Assembly (NCBI GenBank): GCA_964481145.1
Contig: CAYZTA010000020.1
Span: 24,004 to 88,003, forward strand
Reading direction: 5' to 3'
Length of the DNA stretch: 64,000 nt
From: Sandaracinus sp964481145
GTDB taxonomy: Bacteria; Myxococcota_A; Polyangia; Polyangiales; Sandaracinaceae
Below are positions 34,594 through 43,834 of the stretch, one piece after another. The number at the start of each line of letters is the position of its first letter. The stretch's first letter is position 1. Under the pieces are notes generated by a model. It was not told the origin of the DNA. It saw nothing but the letters and a program-made list of their open reading frames with translations, and ran no database searches. Both the position numbers and the translations under genes were made by a program.

Positions 34594-36014
34594 CCGATGT
34601 GAGTGTGTGCCTCGTGACGCCCTGATGTTTCGCATGCAGCGCGGCCAAGCTGCACGCGAAAGGTCGTGCCGTCGCCGACACGGCTTTCGACCGAGACCTC
34701 GCCATCCATACGAGTCGTCAGGTGTTTGACGATCGAGAGCCCGAGGCCGGTGCCGCCTCGATCTCGCGAGCGCCCCGCATCGATTCGATAGAATCGCTCG
34801 AAGATCCTTGGTAGGTGCAAGGGACCGATCCCGGGGCCAGTGTCGGTGATTTCGATGATCACGTGTGCGTCGGTCTGATGGAGCCGCACCACCACGCGAC
34901 CACCGCTCGGTGTATATTTGATGCCGTTGTCGATGAGATTGATGAGGACGTGATCGATCGCGTACACATCGGCTCGCGCGATCATGGGTTCTTGCGGCTT
35001 TTCGAGGACGACCTCGACGCTTCGATCGTGGGCTTTGCTCTCGAGTGAGGCGATGACATCGCTTGCGATTGCTTCGACGTCGATGGGCTCGAGCTCGAAA
35101 TGCACTTCGGGTGATTCGGAGCGTGAGAGCTCCAGGAGGTCGTCGACGATTCGAGAGAGTCGAATCGCGTTGTCATGAATGTTCGTGATGAATCGCTCAG
35201 CGATGTTTCGATCGTCGAGCGCGCCATCCCGCAATGTTTCCGCGAACCCTCGGATGGCCGTCAAGGGTGTTCGGAGCTCGTGGCTGGCGTTGGCGACGAA
35301 GTCTCGACGCACGGCGTCGAGGCGGCGTACGTCGGTGATGTCTCGCATGACCACGATCGCGCCCGAGCGATTGGGAAGAGGCGCTGCGTGCGCGGAGATC
35401 ACACGCACGTCTTTTGACGTGTCGATATCGAAGACCACGCGCACGCGCTCTCCTATGAGCGCGCGTTCGACGGCTCCGTGAAGCTCGGCGTTCCGAATGG
35501 CCTCTACCGTGGTGCGGCCGATGCCGTCTGTGTGCGCGAGCTCTACGAAGCGCGCATTGCTGAGAACGATTTGACCTTTGGCGTTGGTGACGAGCACGGA
35601 TTCGTCCATGGCGTCCAGCATCACACGGAGCCGGGTTTCTTCATCGTGCACCGCCCGCAGACGTTCATTCAGCTGCTCCGCCATCTCATCGATGGCGCGG
35701 CCGATGGCGCCGATCTCATCGCGCCTCCGCGATCTCACGCGCACGTCGAAGTCCCCCTCGGCGAGGGCCTTTGCCACACGCCGGAGCTCGCTCAAGGGAC
35801 CTGCGTATCGACGCGCCACGAGCTCTGCGAGCGCGGTCGAGATGCCGATGGCGATGACGAATGCGAAACCGAGCGTGACGCGGAGATAGGCGCGCGTGGC
35901 CGAGTCGTTCGCCGCGAACTCCGCAAACATCCAGGTCGTGCCGAAGACGAGGGTCAGCACGAGGAGCGTCGAGCCGAGCATGCGGGTGCGAAGGCTCTGG
36001 ATGATGGGTCGCAC
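34590..36014 (-). CDS. PhoR-like sensor histidine kinase
   Basis: A 474-residue inner-membrane kinase. Two membrane segments (about 12-32 and 46-66) enclose a very short periplasmic loop. HAMP (about 67-120) and PAS (about 130-230) follow, then HisKA with H245 in NASHELRTPLTAIRGF and HATPase_c (HVLINLIDNGIKYTP, DTGPGIG, GGTGLGLSIVKHL). The tiny external loop is typical of PhoR, which is controlled by the Pst/PhoU proteins instead of a direct ligand. No pst or phoU gene is nearby. It is preceded by the response-regulator gene with 3 bases between. Confidence 0.92.
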   Translation of the reverse strand: MRPIIQSLRTRMLGSTLLVLTLVFGTTWMFAEFAANDSATRAYLRVTLGFAFVIAIGISTALAELVARRYAGPLSELRRVAKALAEGDFDVRVRSRRRDEIGAIGRAIDEMAEQLNERLRAVHDEETRLRVMLDAMDESVLVTNAKGQIVLSNARFVELAHTDGIGRTTVEAIRNAELHGAVERALIGERVRVVFDIDTSKDVRVISAHAAPLPNRSGAIVVMRDITDVRRLDAVRRDFVANASHELRTPLTAIRGFAETLRDGALDDRNIAERFITNIHDNAIRLSRIVDDLLELSRSESPEVHFELEPIDVEAIASDVIASLESKAHDRSVEVVLEKPQEPMIARADVYAIDHVLINLIDNGIKYTPSGGRVVVRLHQTDAHVIIEITDTGPGIGPLHLPRIFERFYRIDAGRSRDRGGTGLGLSIVKHLTTRMDGEVSVESRVGDGTTFRVQLGRAACETSGRHEAHTHIG

Positions 36015-36017
36015 GCG

Positions 36018-36713
36018 TCAGTCCGTTCGCATGCGGTAGCCCACTCCGCGCACCGTCTCGATGTAGTCGCGTGCGGCTCCGAGCTTTTCACGGAGACGCT
36101 TGACGTGGGTGTCGACAGTGCGCGTCTCGAGTCCAGGGCTGTATCCCCAGACACGTTCGAGAAGAGCGTCTCGGGTCTGTACGCGTCCGGGACGGCTCGC
36201 GAAATCGTAGAGGAGCTTGAACTCCAATGCGGTCAGCGGGATTTCTTCTCCTTCGACGATGACTCGGTGCTGCGATACATCGATTTCGAGGCAGCCGATC
36301 TCGATGCGCTCGAGCATCGGTCCGGGACTTGCCGTCGGATGGATGGAGCGGCGGAGCACGGCGCCGATGCGCAAGATGAGCTCGCGTGGCGAGAACGGTT
36401 TGACGATATAGTCGTCTGCGCCGAGCTCGAAGCCGACCACGCGATCGATCTCCTCTCCTCGAGCGGTGATCATCATGATCGGGATCGATGATGTGTTCGG
36501 ATCGCGGCGGAGTCTCCGACAAATCTCGGTCCCCGCGATGTCGGGGAGGTTCAAGTCGAGGAGGATCAGGTCTGGTCGCTGCCGTCGCACCTCAGCGAGC
36601 GCCGTGTTGCCATCCTTCGAGGTCACGACGGAGAAGCCAGCTTGGCGAAGATTGTATTCGAGCAGCTCGACGATATCTGCTTCGTCGTCGACGAGAAGAA
36701 TTCGTTCTCTCAT
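36018..36713 (-). CDS. OmpR/PhoB-family response regulator
   Basis: About 231 residues from the ATG at 36713 (MRERILLVDDEAD). The receiver has D9/D10, phospho-acceptor D53 (LLDLNLPD), T83 and K105 (VKPF). The C-terminal winged helix is of the OmpR/PhoB type, including LTALEFKLLYDFASRPGRV and VDTHVKRLREKLG. The frame is open to 36758, but those residues are not family-like. First gene of the receiver-kinase-pseudo-receiver operon, divergent from ychF. A PhoB-like role in phosphate control is likely but not proven by the sequence. Confidence 0.92.
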   Translation of the reverse strand: MRERILLVDDEADIVELLEYNLRQAGFSVVTSKDGNTALAEVRRQRPDLILLDLNLPDIAGTEICRRLRRDPNTSSIPIMMITARGEEIDRVVGFELGADDYIVKPFSPRELILRIGAVLRRSIHPTASPGPMLERIEIGCLEIDVSQHRVIVEGEEIPLTALEFKLLYDFASRPGRVQTRDALLERVWGYSPGLETRTVDTHVKRLREKLGAARDYIETVRGVGYRMRTD

Positions 36714-36844
36714 ACCGGAGGCTGACACTGCGTGAAGAGCGTAGCAGTCTTGTGACAACCGTGTGCACGGCGCGAAAACGATCTGCCGTAAATCTTTGCA
36801 ATTCCAGGGATCGCGCGCTAATCCACGCCTCGCTCGGAGGGTTC

Positions 36845-37951
36845 ATGGCACTGTCGGTCGGGATTGTCGGTCTTCCCAACGTGGGCAAATCGACGCTGTT
36901 CAACTCGCTTTCGTCCAAGCAGGCGGAGGCGGCCAACTATGCGTTTTGTACGATCGATCCCAACGTGGGTATCGTGCCCGTTCCGGATCCGCGCTTCGAT
37001 GCCCTCGTAAAAATCGTGGAGCCAGTGAAGACCGTGCCGGCCACGGTCGAGTTCGTCGATATCGCGGGTCTCGTGCGGGGCGCGAGCAAAGGGGAAGGCA
37101 AAGGCAATGCGTTCCTCGCGAATATCCGCGAGTGCGATGCCATCGCGCACGTGGTGCGCTGCTTTGTCGACGACAACGTGTTGCATGTCGACAACCGGGT
37201 GGATCCGCTCGCGGATATCGAGACGATCGAGACCGAGCTCGCGCTCAAGGATCTCGACACCGTCACCAAGCGTCTCGACCGCGCGCGGCGGCAGAGCAAG
37301 GGTGGCAACGCGATCGAGAAGAAGGCGATCGAGGTGAGCGAAGCGCTCGAGAAGCTGCTCGATCAAGGCAAGCCAGCGCGGCTCTATGATCCTGGTGACG
37401 ACGAGGACAAGCAGAACATCGTGCGCGACCTCGCGCTCATCACGCGAAAGCCGATCTTCTACGTGTGCAATGTGAACGAAGATCAACTCGCGGACACCGA
37501 TCAAGATCCGCTCGTGTCGAAGGTGCGGGCCCACGCGGAGAGTGTGGGCGCACCAATGGTGGTGATTTGCGCGAAATTGGAAGCTGAGATCATGCAGCTT
37601 CCTCCTGAGGAGCGGCCTGATTTCCTTACATCGGCGGGGCTCAGCGAGCCGGGGCTCCATGCGGTCATTCGCACCGGGTATCGCATGCTCGACATGATTA
37701 CGTATTTCACGGCGGGCAAGCAGGAGGTGCGCGCGTGGACGATCAAGCGCGGCACGAAGGCGCCGGGGGCGGCGGGCAAGATTCACAGTGACTTCGAGCG
37801 CGGCTTCATTCGCGCCGAGGTGATTTGGTGGGAAGATCGCGTGAGTCTCGGGACCGAAGCGGCGGTGAAGGCTGCCGGAAAGATGGCGACCGAGGGCAAG
37901 GAGTACGTGGTGCGCGACGGAGACGTCATGCACTTCCGTTTCAACGTGTGA
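36845..37951 (+). CDS. ychF: Redox-regulated ATPase/GTPase YchF
   Basis: A 368-residue Obg-family protein. The G1 motif is GLPNVGKST. FVDIAGLVRGASKGEGKGNAFL is the G3 region, where the hydrophobic residue that replaces catalytic Gln is typical. The coiled-coil insert and C-terminal TGS-type domain ending in KEYVVRDGDVMHFRFNV are present. YchF (OLA1) binds the ribosome and prefers ATP over GTP. GGAGGG lies 4 bases before the ATG. A longer frame upstream is spurious. The YceI gene follows closely and may be co-transcribed. Confidence 0.95.
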   Translation: MALSVGIVGLPNVGKSTLFNSLSSKQAEAANYAFCTIDPNVGIVPVPDPRFDALVKIVEPVKTVPATVEFVDIAGLVRGASKGEGKGNAFLANIRECDAIAHVVRCFVDDNVLHVDNRVDPLADIETIETELALKDLDTVTKRLDRARRQSKGGNAIEKKAIEVSEALEKLLDQGKPARLYDPGDDEDKQNIVRDLALITRKPIFYVCNVNEDQLADTDQDPLVSKVRAHAESVGAPMVVICAKLEAEIMQLPPEERPDFLTSAGLSEPGLHAVIRTGYRMLDMITYFTAGKQEVRAWTIKRGTKAPGAAGKIHSDFERGFIRAEVIWWEDRVSLGTEAAVKAAGKMATEGKEYVVRDGDVMHFRFNV

Positions 37952-37962
37952 AGGCGAAAGAG

Positions 37963-38502
37963 ATGCCGCGAGTCACGGAAAAAGACGCAGACTGCCGTGT
38001 GTACACGTTCAAAGAGGGATTGCTCTCTGCGGTCGCGCATGATCTCGAGATTCGCGTCGAGCGCTTTTCGCTCGAATGGGACGAGGCGAGAACACGGATC
38101 GAAGCGAGTTGGGATCCGACGAGTCTGCGGGTCTTGAATGCGATGAAAGATGGCGCGCCGAACCCGAGCGCGCTCTCGGAACGCGACAAGGCGAAGATCG
38201 AATCGAACATTCAGGATGAGGTCCTCGAAGTGAAGCGCTTCGGGGCGATTCGATTCGTCTCGAATTCGATCGCGTCCGAGGGGGATGGTTTCCGTGTGCG
38301 CGGCACGCTCGAGCTTCATGGAAGAGCGCGTGAGATCGATGCGCGCGTGGTGCGTGAAGGCGATCGCGTTGCGACGGACGTCGTGCTCGAACAGCCGGAG
38401 TTCGGGATCACGCCCTACCGCGCGATGATGGGTACGCTGCGCATCAAGCCGGAGGTGCGCGTGCGGATCTCGATGCCGGCACGATTGTGGGAGGATGCAT
38501 GA
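37963..38502 (+). CDS. YceI-like domain protein
   Basis: A 179-residue protein with the YceI pattern: YTFKEGLLSAVAHDLEIRVERFSLEWD, then FVSNSIASEGDGFRVRGTLELHGRARE and VLEQPEFGITPYRAMMGTLRIKPEVRVRISM. This fold is a lipid-binding beta barrel that holds polyisoprenoids. There is no signal peptide, unlike E. coli YceI, so it would be cytoplasmic. The start could also be the GTG at 37948 that overlaps the ychF stop. The next gene overlaps by 4 bases. Confidence 0.82.
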   Translation: MPRVTEKDADCRVYTFKEGLLSAVAHDLEIRVERFSLEWDEARTRIEASWDPTSLRVLNAMKDGAPNPSALSERDKAKIESNIQDEVLEVKRFGAIRFVSNSIASEGDGFRVRGTLELHGRAREIDARVVREGDRVATDVVLEQPEFGITPYRAMMGTLRIKPEVRVRISMPARLWEDA

Positions 38503-38984
38503 GCAAGTCCATTTACGACATCGAAGTCGAGACCCTCGACGGGGTCAAAAAGACCCTCCGAGAGTACGAGGGCAAGGTCCTGCTGGTGGTCAATACCGCA
38601 AGTCAGTGCGGGTTTACGCCACAGTTCGCGGGCCTCGAGAAGCTGCACGAGAGGCTCGCGAGCAAAGGCGTCGTGGTGCTCGGATTTCCGTGCAATCAGT
38701 TCGGCGAGCAAGAGCCCGGGGATGCGGATGCCATCGGCGCGTTCTGTCAGAAGAACTACGGCGTGACCTTTCCGATGCACACGAAGATCGAGGTCAACGG
38801 ACCGAATGCGCATCCGCTCTATCAGAAACTCAAAGATGACCAGAAGGGTCTCTTGGGCAGCTCGCGAATCAAATGGAACTTCACGAAGTTTCTCATCGAT
38901 CAGCGAGGCGAAGTCGTGAAGCGCTATGCGCCCATCACGGCGCCGGAGAAGATCGAAAAGGATATCGAGAAGCTGCTCGGTTGA
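38499..38984 (+). CDS. Glutathione peroxidase family (thiol peroxidase)
   Basis: A 161-residue protein with the family triad: peroxidatic C37 (NTASQCGFT), Q67 (FPCNQFGEQEPG) and W126 (KWNFTKFL). C83 (AFCQKNYGV) is at the place of the resolving cysteine of thioredoxin-dependent members. Cys instead of selenocysteine suggests it reduces peroxides with thioredoxin or glutathione. ATGA overlap with the YceI gene plus GGAGG before the start shows coupling. Confidence 0.93.
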   Translation: MSKSIYDIEVETLDGVKKTLREYEGKVLLVVNTASQCGFTPQFAGLEKLHERLASKGVVVLGFPCNQFGEQEPGDADAIGAFCQKNYGVTFPMHTKIEVNGPNAHPLYQKLKDDQKGLLGSSRIKWNFTKFLIDQRGEVVKRYAPITAPEKIEKDIEKLLG

Positions 38985-39012
38985 TGGGTGTGATCTCGGT
39001 GCCCGTTTCTCA

Positions 39013-39330
39013 TCAGGGGAACACGAGCGTCCCTTCGCCTTCGCATTCCGACGTCGCATTCGCAACCGTTGCAGGGGCGTAATACCAATCGATCACATCA
39101 CTGCCGATGTCGCAGCCGGCCACGATGTCTTCGCGCGGACACGCATCGTCGATGTAAATGCCCCGTGATGCTTCGCAGGTGGCTTCATACGCCGGTGGGT
39201 TGGCTGCCTGAATGCCCGAGCGCTCCTGACAGCGGTTCTGGCTGGCCCGGAAATCACACGCGATGGCGTGGTCGCCAAGGCAGCCTCCCAATGAAAGGAG
39301 CAGGGGCGAAAGGAGCACGACTCGATTCAT
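39013..39330 (-). CDS. Small secreted lipoprotein
   Basis: A 105-residue lipoprotein. The signal peptide MNRVVLLSPLLLSLGGC ends in a lipobox. The mature part has about seven Cys residues, suggesting disulfides. Strong GGAGGAA precedes the ATG at 39330. It lies within a longer open frame that reaches 40272; the upstream portion of that frame is antisense or shadow of the iminopeptidase. No homologous family is recognised. It may be transcribed with the iminopeptidase, which ends 72 bases upstream. Confidence 0.78.
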   Translation of the reverse strand: MNRVVLLSPLLLSLGGCLGDHAIACDFRASQNRCQERSGIQAANPPAYEATCEASRGIYIDDACPREDIVAGCDIGSDVIDWYYAPATVANATSECEGEGTLVFP

Positions 39331-39401
39331 GCGCGGTTCCTCCGTAGAACCGCAATGATGCACGATTCTGTTCTCGCCGGAAACAAAGAACGAATGTGAG
39401 C

Positions 39402-40340
39402 TCACGGCATGATGCGCGCAATCGCATCGACGAGTGCGCCCACCATCAATTCCCCGCCGTGCCCCTCGTCGATCACCTCGAGCTCGCTGCGTGGCCACGC
39501 GCGGTGTAACGCGAGCGCGACGGAGAGCGGCGAGCTTACGTCGAGCCTGCCGTGGATCAGCACACCAGGGACGTGCGCGAGACGCGACATGCCCGAGAGC
39601 AGCGCGCCGTCTTCGAGAAATGCAGCGTGCTTCCAGTAATGCACGACGAGCGTGGCGAAGACCTGGCGAAAGACGGGATCGGTGTATTGCGTCGTGGGTT
39701 GGTGCCGCGGATCGAGCGAGACGTGCACGTCCTCCCACTCGCACCAGGCCCGCGCTGCGGCCTCGCGCACGGCGCGTTCGGGTGAGGTGAGCCGCTCGTG
39801 ATAGGCGTCGATCACGCGCTGTCCAGGCCTTCGTCCCGAGGCCCTCTCGAAGCGCTCCCATTCGCGCGGGAAGACGCGATGCAGCGCTTCGGTGGCCCAC
39901 TCCACTTCGTCGCGTGACGTGGTCGTCACGCACATCAGCGCGATGCCGATCACCCGCTCCGGGTGCGCCTGCGCGTATGCGAGCGCGAGCGTGCTGCCCC
40001 ACGACACGCCGGTGACGAGCCAGCGCTCGATCGAGAGATGCGCCCTCAACGCCTCGATGTCTGCGACGAGGGCGTGCGTCGTGTTCGTCGCGAGCTGGGC
40101 GCCTTCGTCGATCACGAGCGGACGGCTCCGGCCGCAGCCGCGTTGATCGAGCGCCACGATCAGGAAGCGCTCGGGATCGAAGCGGCGCCGATGACCGGTC
40201 ATCAAACCCGCGCCCGGCCCGCCGTGCAGGTGCAGTGCTGGAATGCCGCGCGGATTGCCCGAGGCTTCCCAATAGATCTCGTTCCCATCGCTCACCGCGA
40301 GGTGGCCGGTCGCAAATGGCTCGATTGGTGGGAACCTCAT
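39402..40340 (-). CDS. pip: Proline iminopeptidase
   Basis: A 312-residue alpha/beta hydrolase of the S33 family. The oxyanion stretch HGGPGAGL, DQRGCGRS, nucleophile elbow GVSWGST with S113, D267 (GRLDVSSP) and H294 (DEGHGGE) fit prolyl aminopeptidase. The enzyme removes N-terminal Pro from peptides in the cytoplasm. It starts 3 bases after the methyltransferase gene, in the same direction as the kinase, so these are co-transcribed. Confidence 0.9.
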   Translation of the reverse strand: MRFPPIEPFATGHLAVSDGNEIYWEASGNPRGIPALHLHGGPGAGLMTGHRRRFDPERFLIVALDQRGCGRSRPLVIDEGAQLATNTTHALVADIEALRAHLSIERWLVTGVSWGSTLALAYAQAHPERVIGIALMCVTTTSRDEVEWATEALHRVFPREWERFERASGRRPGQRVIDAYHERLTSPERAVREAAARAWCEWEDVHVSLDPRHQPTTQYTDPVFRQVFATLVVHYWKHAAFLEDGALLSGMSRLAHVPGVLIHGRLDVSSPLSVALALHRAWPRSELEVIDEGHGGELMVGALVDAIARIMP

Positions 40341-40343
40341 CCC

Positions 40344-41138
40344 TCAGAGCTCCGCGCAGCGTGCCGTGACCACCATGTGCTCGGCATCTTTTCCGTAGGG
40401 TCTTCCTTCGAAATCTGCCGCGATTCGTACCTCATCGAAGCCTTCCTCACGAAGGAGCGTTTCGAGCTGCGCCGCGCGCATGTAGCGATGGGTGATCGTC
40501 GTGTCGAGCGCGGGTCCGCCGCTGGTCGGCACATATCGATAGAGCGCCTCGATGCGCTGGTTCTCGCGATCCCAATCCGAGCGCTCGAGCACGCGCCAAG
40601 ATCGCTCTGCCACTGTGACGCGGACGATTTCGGTGAGCGGATCGTCTGCGTTTGGATCCAGCACATCGTGGAATCCGTCCGCCGAGTACGCATCGATCAA
40701 GAGCTGCCCCGCGGGGTCGAGGTGTGAGCGCACTTTGCGCAGCATAGCTCGCACTTCATCATCGTTTTCTAAACAGTAGATCGTGGAATGCGCGATCAAG
40801 ATTCGGTCGAAGCGAAGCTCGTCGAGGGCGAGCGCGCGCATGTCTCCGACCCGCAGATCGAGTCGCGCACGGATTGCGGCAGGAGTCTGCCGGATCTTCG
40901 AGCGGGCGATGTCGAGCAAAGCCTCATCGAGGTCGACTCCGACGACTCCGCGCCCATCCCGTGCGAGAGGAATTGCAAGTCGACCTGCGCCGCAACCGAG
41001 CTCGAGCACGCGGCGCGTGCCCTCGCATGCCGCACGATAAAAAGCGAGATCTCCAGAGGTCCCACGATGCACAGCGGCATAGAGCGCAGCACGGAGTGCT
41101 GCTTCGGAGACGCGGCGAGTGGGAGACGACGCTTTCAT
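40344..41138 (-). CDS. Class I SAM-dependent methyltransferase
   Basis: A 264-residue protein with the Rossmann motif I VLELGCGAGRLAIPLA (E46 and G48-x-G50), motif II acidic VVGVDLDEA, and VGDMRAL/FDRILIAHST in the position of motifs III-IV. The substrate is unknown; small-molecule methyltransferases of this type are common. The start overlaps the kinase stop by 4 bases. Confidence 0.87.
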   Translation of the reverse strand: MKASSPTRRVSEAALRAALYAAVHRGTSGDLAFYRAACEGTRRVLELGCGAGRLAIPLARDGRGVVGVDLDEALLDIARSKIRQTPAAIRARLDLRVGDMRALALDELRFDRILIAHSTIYCLENDDEVRAMLRKVRSHLDPAGQLLIDAYSADGFHDVLDPNADDPLTEIVRVTVAERSWRVLERSDWDRENQRIEALYRYVPTSGGPALDTTITHRYMRAAQLETLLREEGFDEVRIAADFEGRPYGKDAEHMVVTARCAEL

Positions 41139-42769
41139 CGCGATTCATCGCTGCGGCGCAACGCGGAAAGTGCCGTTCGAAGATCTCGGCGCAAGCAACG
41201 GTGGCAATCTTGACTCCCGAGAAAGCCGCAGCCGCGCTTTGCGCGATCGATCCGCTCGAGTGCGACGAGCGCCCGCGGGTCGGCGAGCTCGCCGAGCGCG
41301 CGCACGGCGTCTCGTCGTTCACGGCAATTGGATGCGAGTTCGAGGCTCATGACGTGCGGAACGAATGCAGGCGCTTCCTCGAGATTCATCTCGCGTAGAC
41401 GGCGTCCCGCCGCCGCTCGTTCGTTCGCGTTGGACGCGTCGAGCAATGTGGCGACATCGCGAGCGAGTTCGATCGGAATGGGTGTGCTTTGCGGGCGCGC
41501 CAGCGCGGGAGGGGGTGCAGCTGGAGTGGATGCTTCGACGCGCGGGATGTCCGGAGGCGGGCTCGAGACAGCGATGGGTGGTGACGCCACGGGTGGAGTC
41601 GGTGGTGCGCTCTCTCCGCCGCCGATGACGAGCGCGAGCCCGAGCGCGAACACAACGAGCGCGAACGGGATGGCGACCGTGAGCACGAGTGCGAGGACGG
41701 GCACGGCGTGAAGAGGGCCGATATCGAGATTGCCCTTCAGCTTCTCGGTCACCTTGTCGAGTGTCCGATGCAGGGTGAGCGTATGGCTGTGAGTCGTGGG
41801 CGTCTTGGGGAGCGAAATCTCTCCCGAGAGCATCTTCTGTTCGAGGGTTGCGCCGAGCGCGAGGCGCCGAAGGATGTCGCGCACTTCTCCTGCTCGATCG
41901 GGCCGCTCGTCGCGTGCGCGCGCGAGCAGCCGCGCGATGAGCTCGTCGAGCTCTTCGGGGATGTCGTGACCCAAGCTTGTCAGGCGCGGAGGCACGCTGG
42001 TGAGCTGCCTGGTGAGCAGGGCCGTGATCTCGGCTTCTGGGAAGAGCTGCGTTTGGGCGACGATCTCCCAGAGCACCACCCCGAGCGCATAGAGGTCGGC
42101 GCGCGTATCGACGCTTTCGCCGAGCGCTTGTTCGGGAGCCATGTATCCGGGGGTGCCGATGATCGTGCCGACCCGCGTGAGGGCTTTGCTGGCGGTGGCT
42201 TGTTGCGCCTCGTCATTCACGACGCGTGCGATGCCGAAGTCGAGGACTCGAACGAGCTCGCTTCCGTCTTCACGTGGTTCGAGGATGACGTTCTCTGGCT
42301 TGAGATCACGATGCACGATGCGCTGTGCGTGTGCCGCCGAAAGCGCGTCCGCGATCTGCGCTCCGATTTCGCACGCAAAGGGCCATGCCGCGTCTGAACG
42401 GGACGAGAGCGCATTCATCGCATCGCGCAAACTTCGCCCGCGTACGTAAGGCATCACGAGATACGCGCCACCTTCGGCCAGAGAGCCGTAATCGAGCGCG
42501 CTCGCGACGTGAGGATGATCGATCTGTGCGCTCGCCATGGCTTCGCGCGCAAAGCGTTCGGCCAGCTCTCCGTCTCCGGCGAATTGAGGAAGGATGACCT
42601 TGAGCGCGACTTTTTTTGAGAGTTTCACGTGCTCCGCAAGGAACACGGCCCCCATCCCGCCCTCGCCGAGCAGCGATTCGACTTGGTAGCGGCCATCCAC
42701 GAGCCGTCCGATCCAGCCTTCGGCGCGAAAACCCTCTGTCGCGGCGCTCTGGAGCCGGGTGTCGCTCAT
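41135..42769 (-). CDS. Hanks-type Ser/Thr kinase with HEAT-like tail
   Basis: A 544-residue membrane kinase: Gly-loop GEGGMGAVFLAE, K57, HRDLKPEN with D155 and LDFGIA with D177. An activation-loop segment (VGTIIGTPGYMAPEQ) follows. A membrane helix lies near residues 355-380 and a Pro-rich linker near 385-440. The C-terminal about 90 residues hold a Cys-containing HEAT-like unit (RDAVRALGELADPRALVALERI). It begins the minus-strand operon with the methyltransferase, iminopeptidase and perhaps the lipoprotein, and is divergent from ttcA. Confidence 0.92.
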   Translation of the reverse strand: MSDTRLQSAATEGFRAEGWIGRLVDGRYQVESLLGEGGMGAVFLAEHVKLSKKVALKVILPQFAGDGELAERFAREAMASAQIDHPHVASALDYGSLAEGGAYLVMPYVRGRSLRDAMNALSSRSDAAWPFACEIGAQIADALSAAHAQRIVHRDLKPENVILEPREDGSELVRVLDFGIARVVNDEAQQATASKALTRVGTIIGTPGYMAPEQALGESVDTRADLYALGVVLWEIVAQTQLFPEAEITALLTRQLTSVPPRLTSLGHDIPEELDELIARLLARARDERPDRAGEVRDILRRLALGATLEQKMLSGEISLPKTPTTHSHTLTLHRTLDKVTEKLKGNLDIGPLHAVPVLALVLTVAIPFALVVFALGLALVIGGGESAPPTPPVASPPIAVSSPPPDIPRVEASTPAAPPPALARPQSTPIPIELARDVATLLDASNANERAAAGRRLREMNLEEAPAFVPHVMSLELASNCRERRDAVRALGELADPRALVALERIDRAKRGCGFLGSQDCHRCLRRDLRTALSALRRSDESR

Positions 42770-42850
42770 GTCCGAGACAATACCATCTTGTGCACGTCTC
42801 AGACGTCCGGCTTGCAGTGGGGCCCAGAGAACGCCACATCAGGGCGTCCC

Positions 42851-43705
42851 ATGGAAGAGCAAGAAGCACTGGAACGCGAGCTGACGCGCGCCGTAGGGCG
42901 CTGCATCGGTGATTTCGACCTGATCACCGAGGGCGATCGGGTCATGGTTTGTCTGAGCGGCGGCAAGGATTCGTATTCGATGCTGTCGCTCCTGGAGCGC
43001 ATGCGACGCCGATCGCCCGTGCGCTTCGAACTCGTGGCTGTCCATCTCGACCAAGGACACCCGGGATATGACGGAAGTCCGCTCGTGTCGTGGCTCGTTC
43101 GAAATGGCTTCGATTATCGAATCATTCGCGAGGATACGTACTCCATCGTGAAGGAAAAGCTGCCCGAAGAGAGCACGTATTGTTCGCTCTGTTCGCGTCT
43201 TCGACGCGGCATTCTCTATAACGTTGCGGAAGATCTGGGCTGCTCCAAGATCGCGCTCGGCCACCATCGCGACGACGCGCTCGAGACGCTCCTCTTGAAC
43301 CTCATGTTCACGGGTTCGATCAAGTCGATGCCGCCCAAGCTCGTGAGTGATGACGGGCGCAACACGGTCATTCGTCCGCTCATGTATTGCGCCGAAGCGA
43401 GCCTCGTGCGCTTCGCGGAGTTCGAAGAATTTCCGATCTTGCCCTGCGATTTGTGTGGATCGCAGGACAACTTGATGCGCAAACAAGTCAAGCGCTTGCT
43501 CTCGGACATCGAAACGCTCGCGCCACGAGCGCGCGAGAGCATGCTCTCCGCGCTCACGAACGTGCGCCCGACCCATCTCTTCGATCGTGATCTCTGGGCG
43601 AGGCTCGGCATTCATTCTCCCCCGCGAGGAGAGGGCGCAACTTCGCCCGAAGCGCCGCGTACGAGCATTGGTTTTGGCGGAGCACGCCGGTTGCCGATGC
43701 TGTGA
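42851..43705 (+). CDS. ttcA: tRNA 2-thiocytidine biosynthesis protein TtcA
   Basis: A 284-residue PP-loop enzyme (SGGKDS, residues 36-41) with the Cys pairs C111/C114 (YCSLC) and C199/C202 (PCDLC) of TtcA. In TtcA an iron-sulfur cluster is held by three of these cysteines and the protein thiolates C32 of some tRNAs. The tail of about 40 residues is longer than usual and low-complexity. The ATG at 42851 is preceded by AGGG 8 bases away. The track frame runs further upstream, antisense to the kinase gene, but does not look coding there. Confidence 0.92.
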   Translation: MEEQEALERELTRAVGRCIGDFDLITEGDRVMVCLSGGKDSYSMLSLLERMRRRSPVRFELVAVHLDQGHPGYDGSPLVSWLVRNGFDYRIIREDTYSIVKEKLPEESTYCSLCSRLRRGILYNVAEDLGCSKIALGHHRDDALETLLLNLMFTGSIKSMPPKLVSDDGRNTVIRPLMYCAEASLVRFAEFEEFPILPCDLCGSQDNLMRKQVKRLLSDIETLAPRARESMLSALTNVRPTHLFDRDLWARLGIHSPPRGEGATSPEAPRTSIGFGGARRLPML

Positions 43706-43810
43706 TCGTCACACGCCCGCGGTCTGTGTGCTGGTTGTCGGCACCCAGGCCCAGAGGTGCGTACCAAATTTCGCACTGACTGAGCCGTTGCGTGGCGTGG
43801 GCGGTACCCA

Positions 43811-43827
43811 CCCTCCGGACCGGAGGG
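43811..43827 (+). promoter_or_regulatory. SD-sequestering hairpin (possible)
   Basis: The 17-base sequence CCCTCCGGACCGGAGGG is a perfect inverted repeat around one A. The right arm GGAGGG is the only good ribosome binding site of the DUF1592 gene, 7 bases before its ATG, and the left arm is its exact anti-sequence. In RNA this would close the site as a hairpin. It could equally be a DNA operator for a dimeric repressor. Confidence 0.55.
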
Positions 43828-43834
43828 ATTCGGG

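Noticed and set aside
43701..43713. TGTGATCGTCACA, CRP-like palindrome
   Set aside because: The spacer is 3 bases instead of 6 and it overlaps the ttcA stop codon; likely chance.
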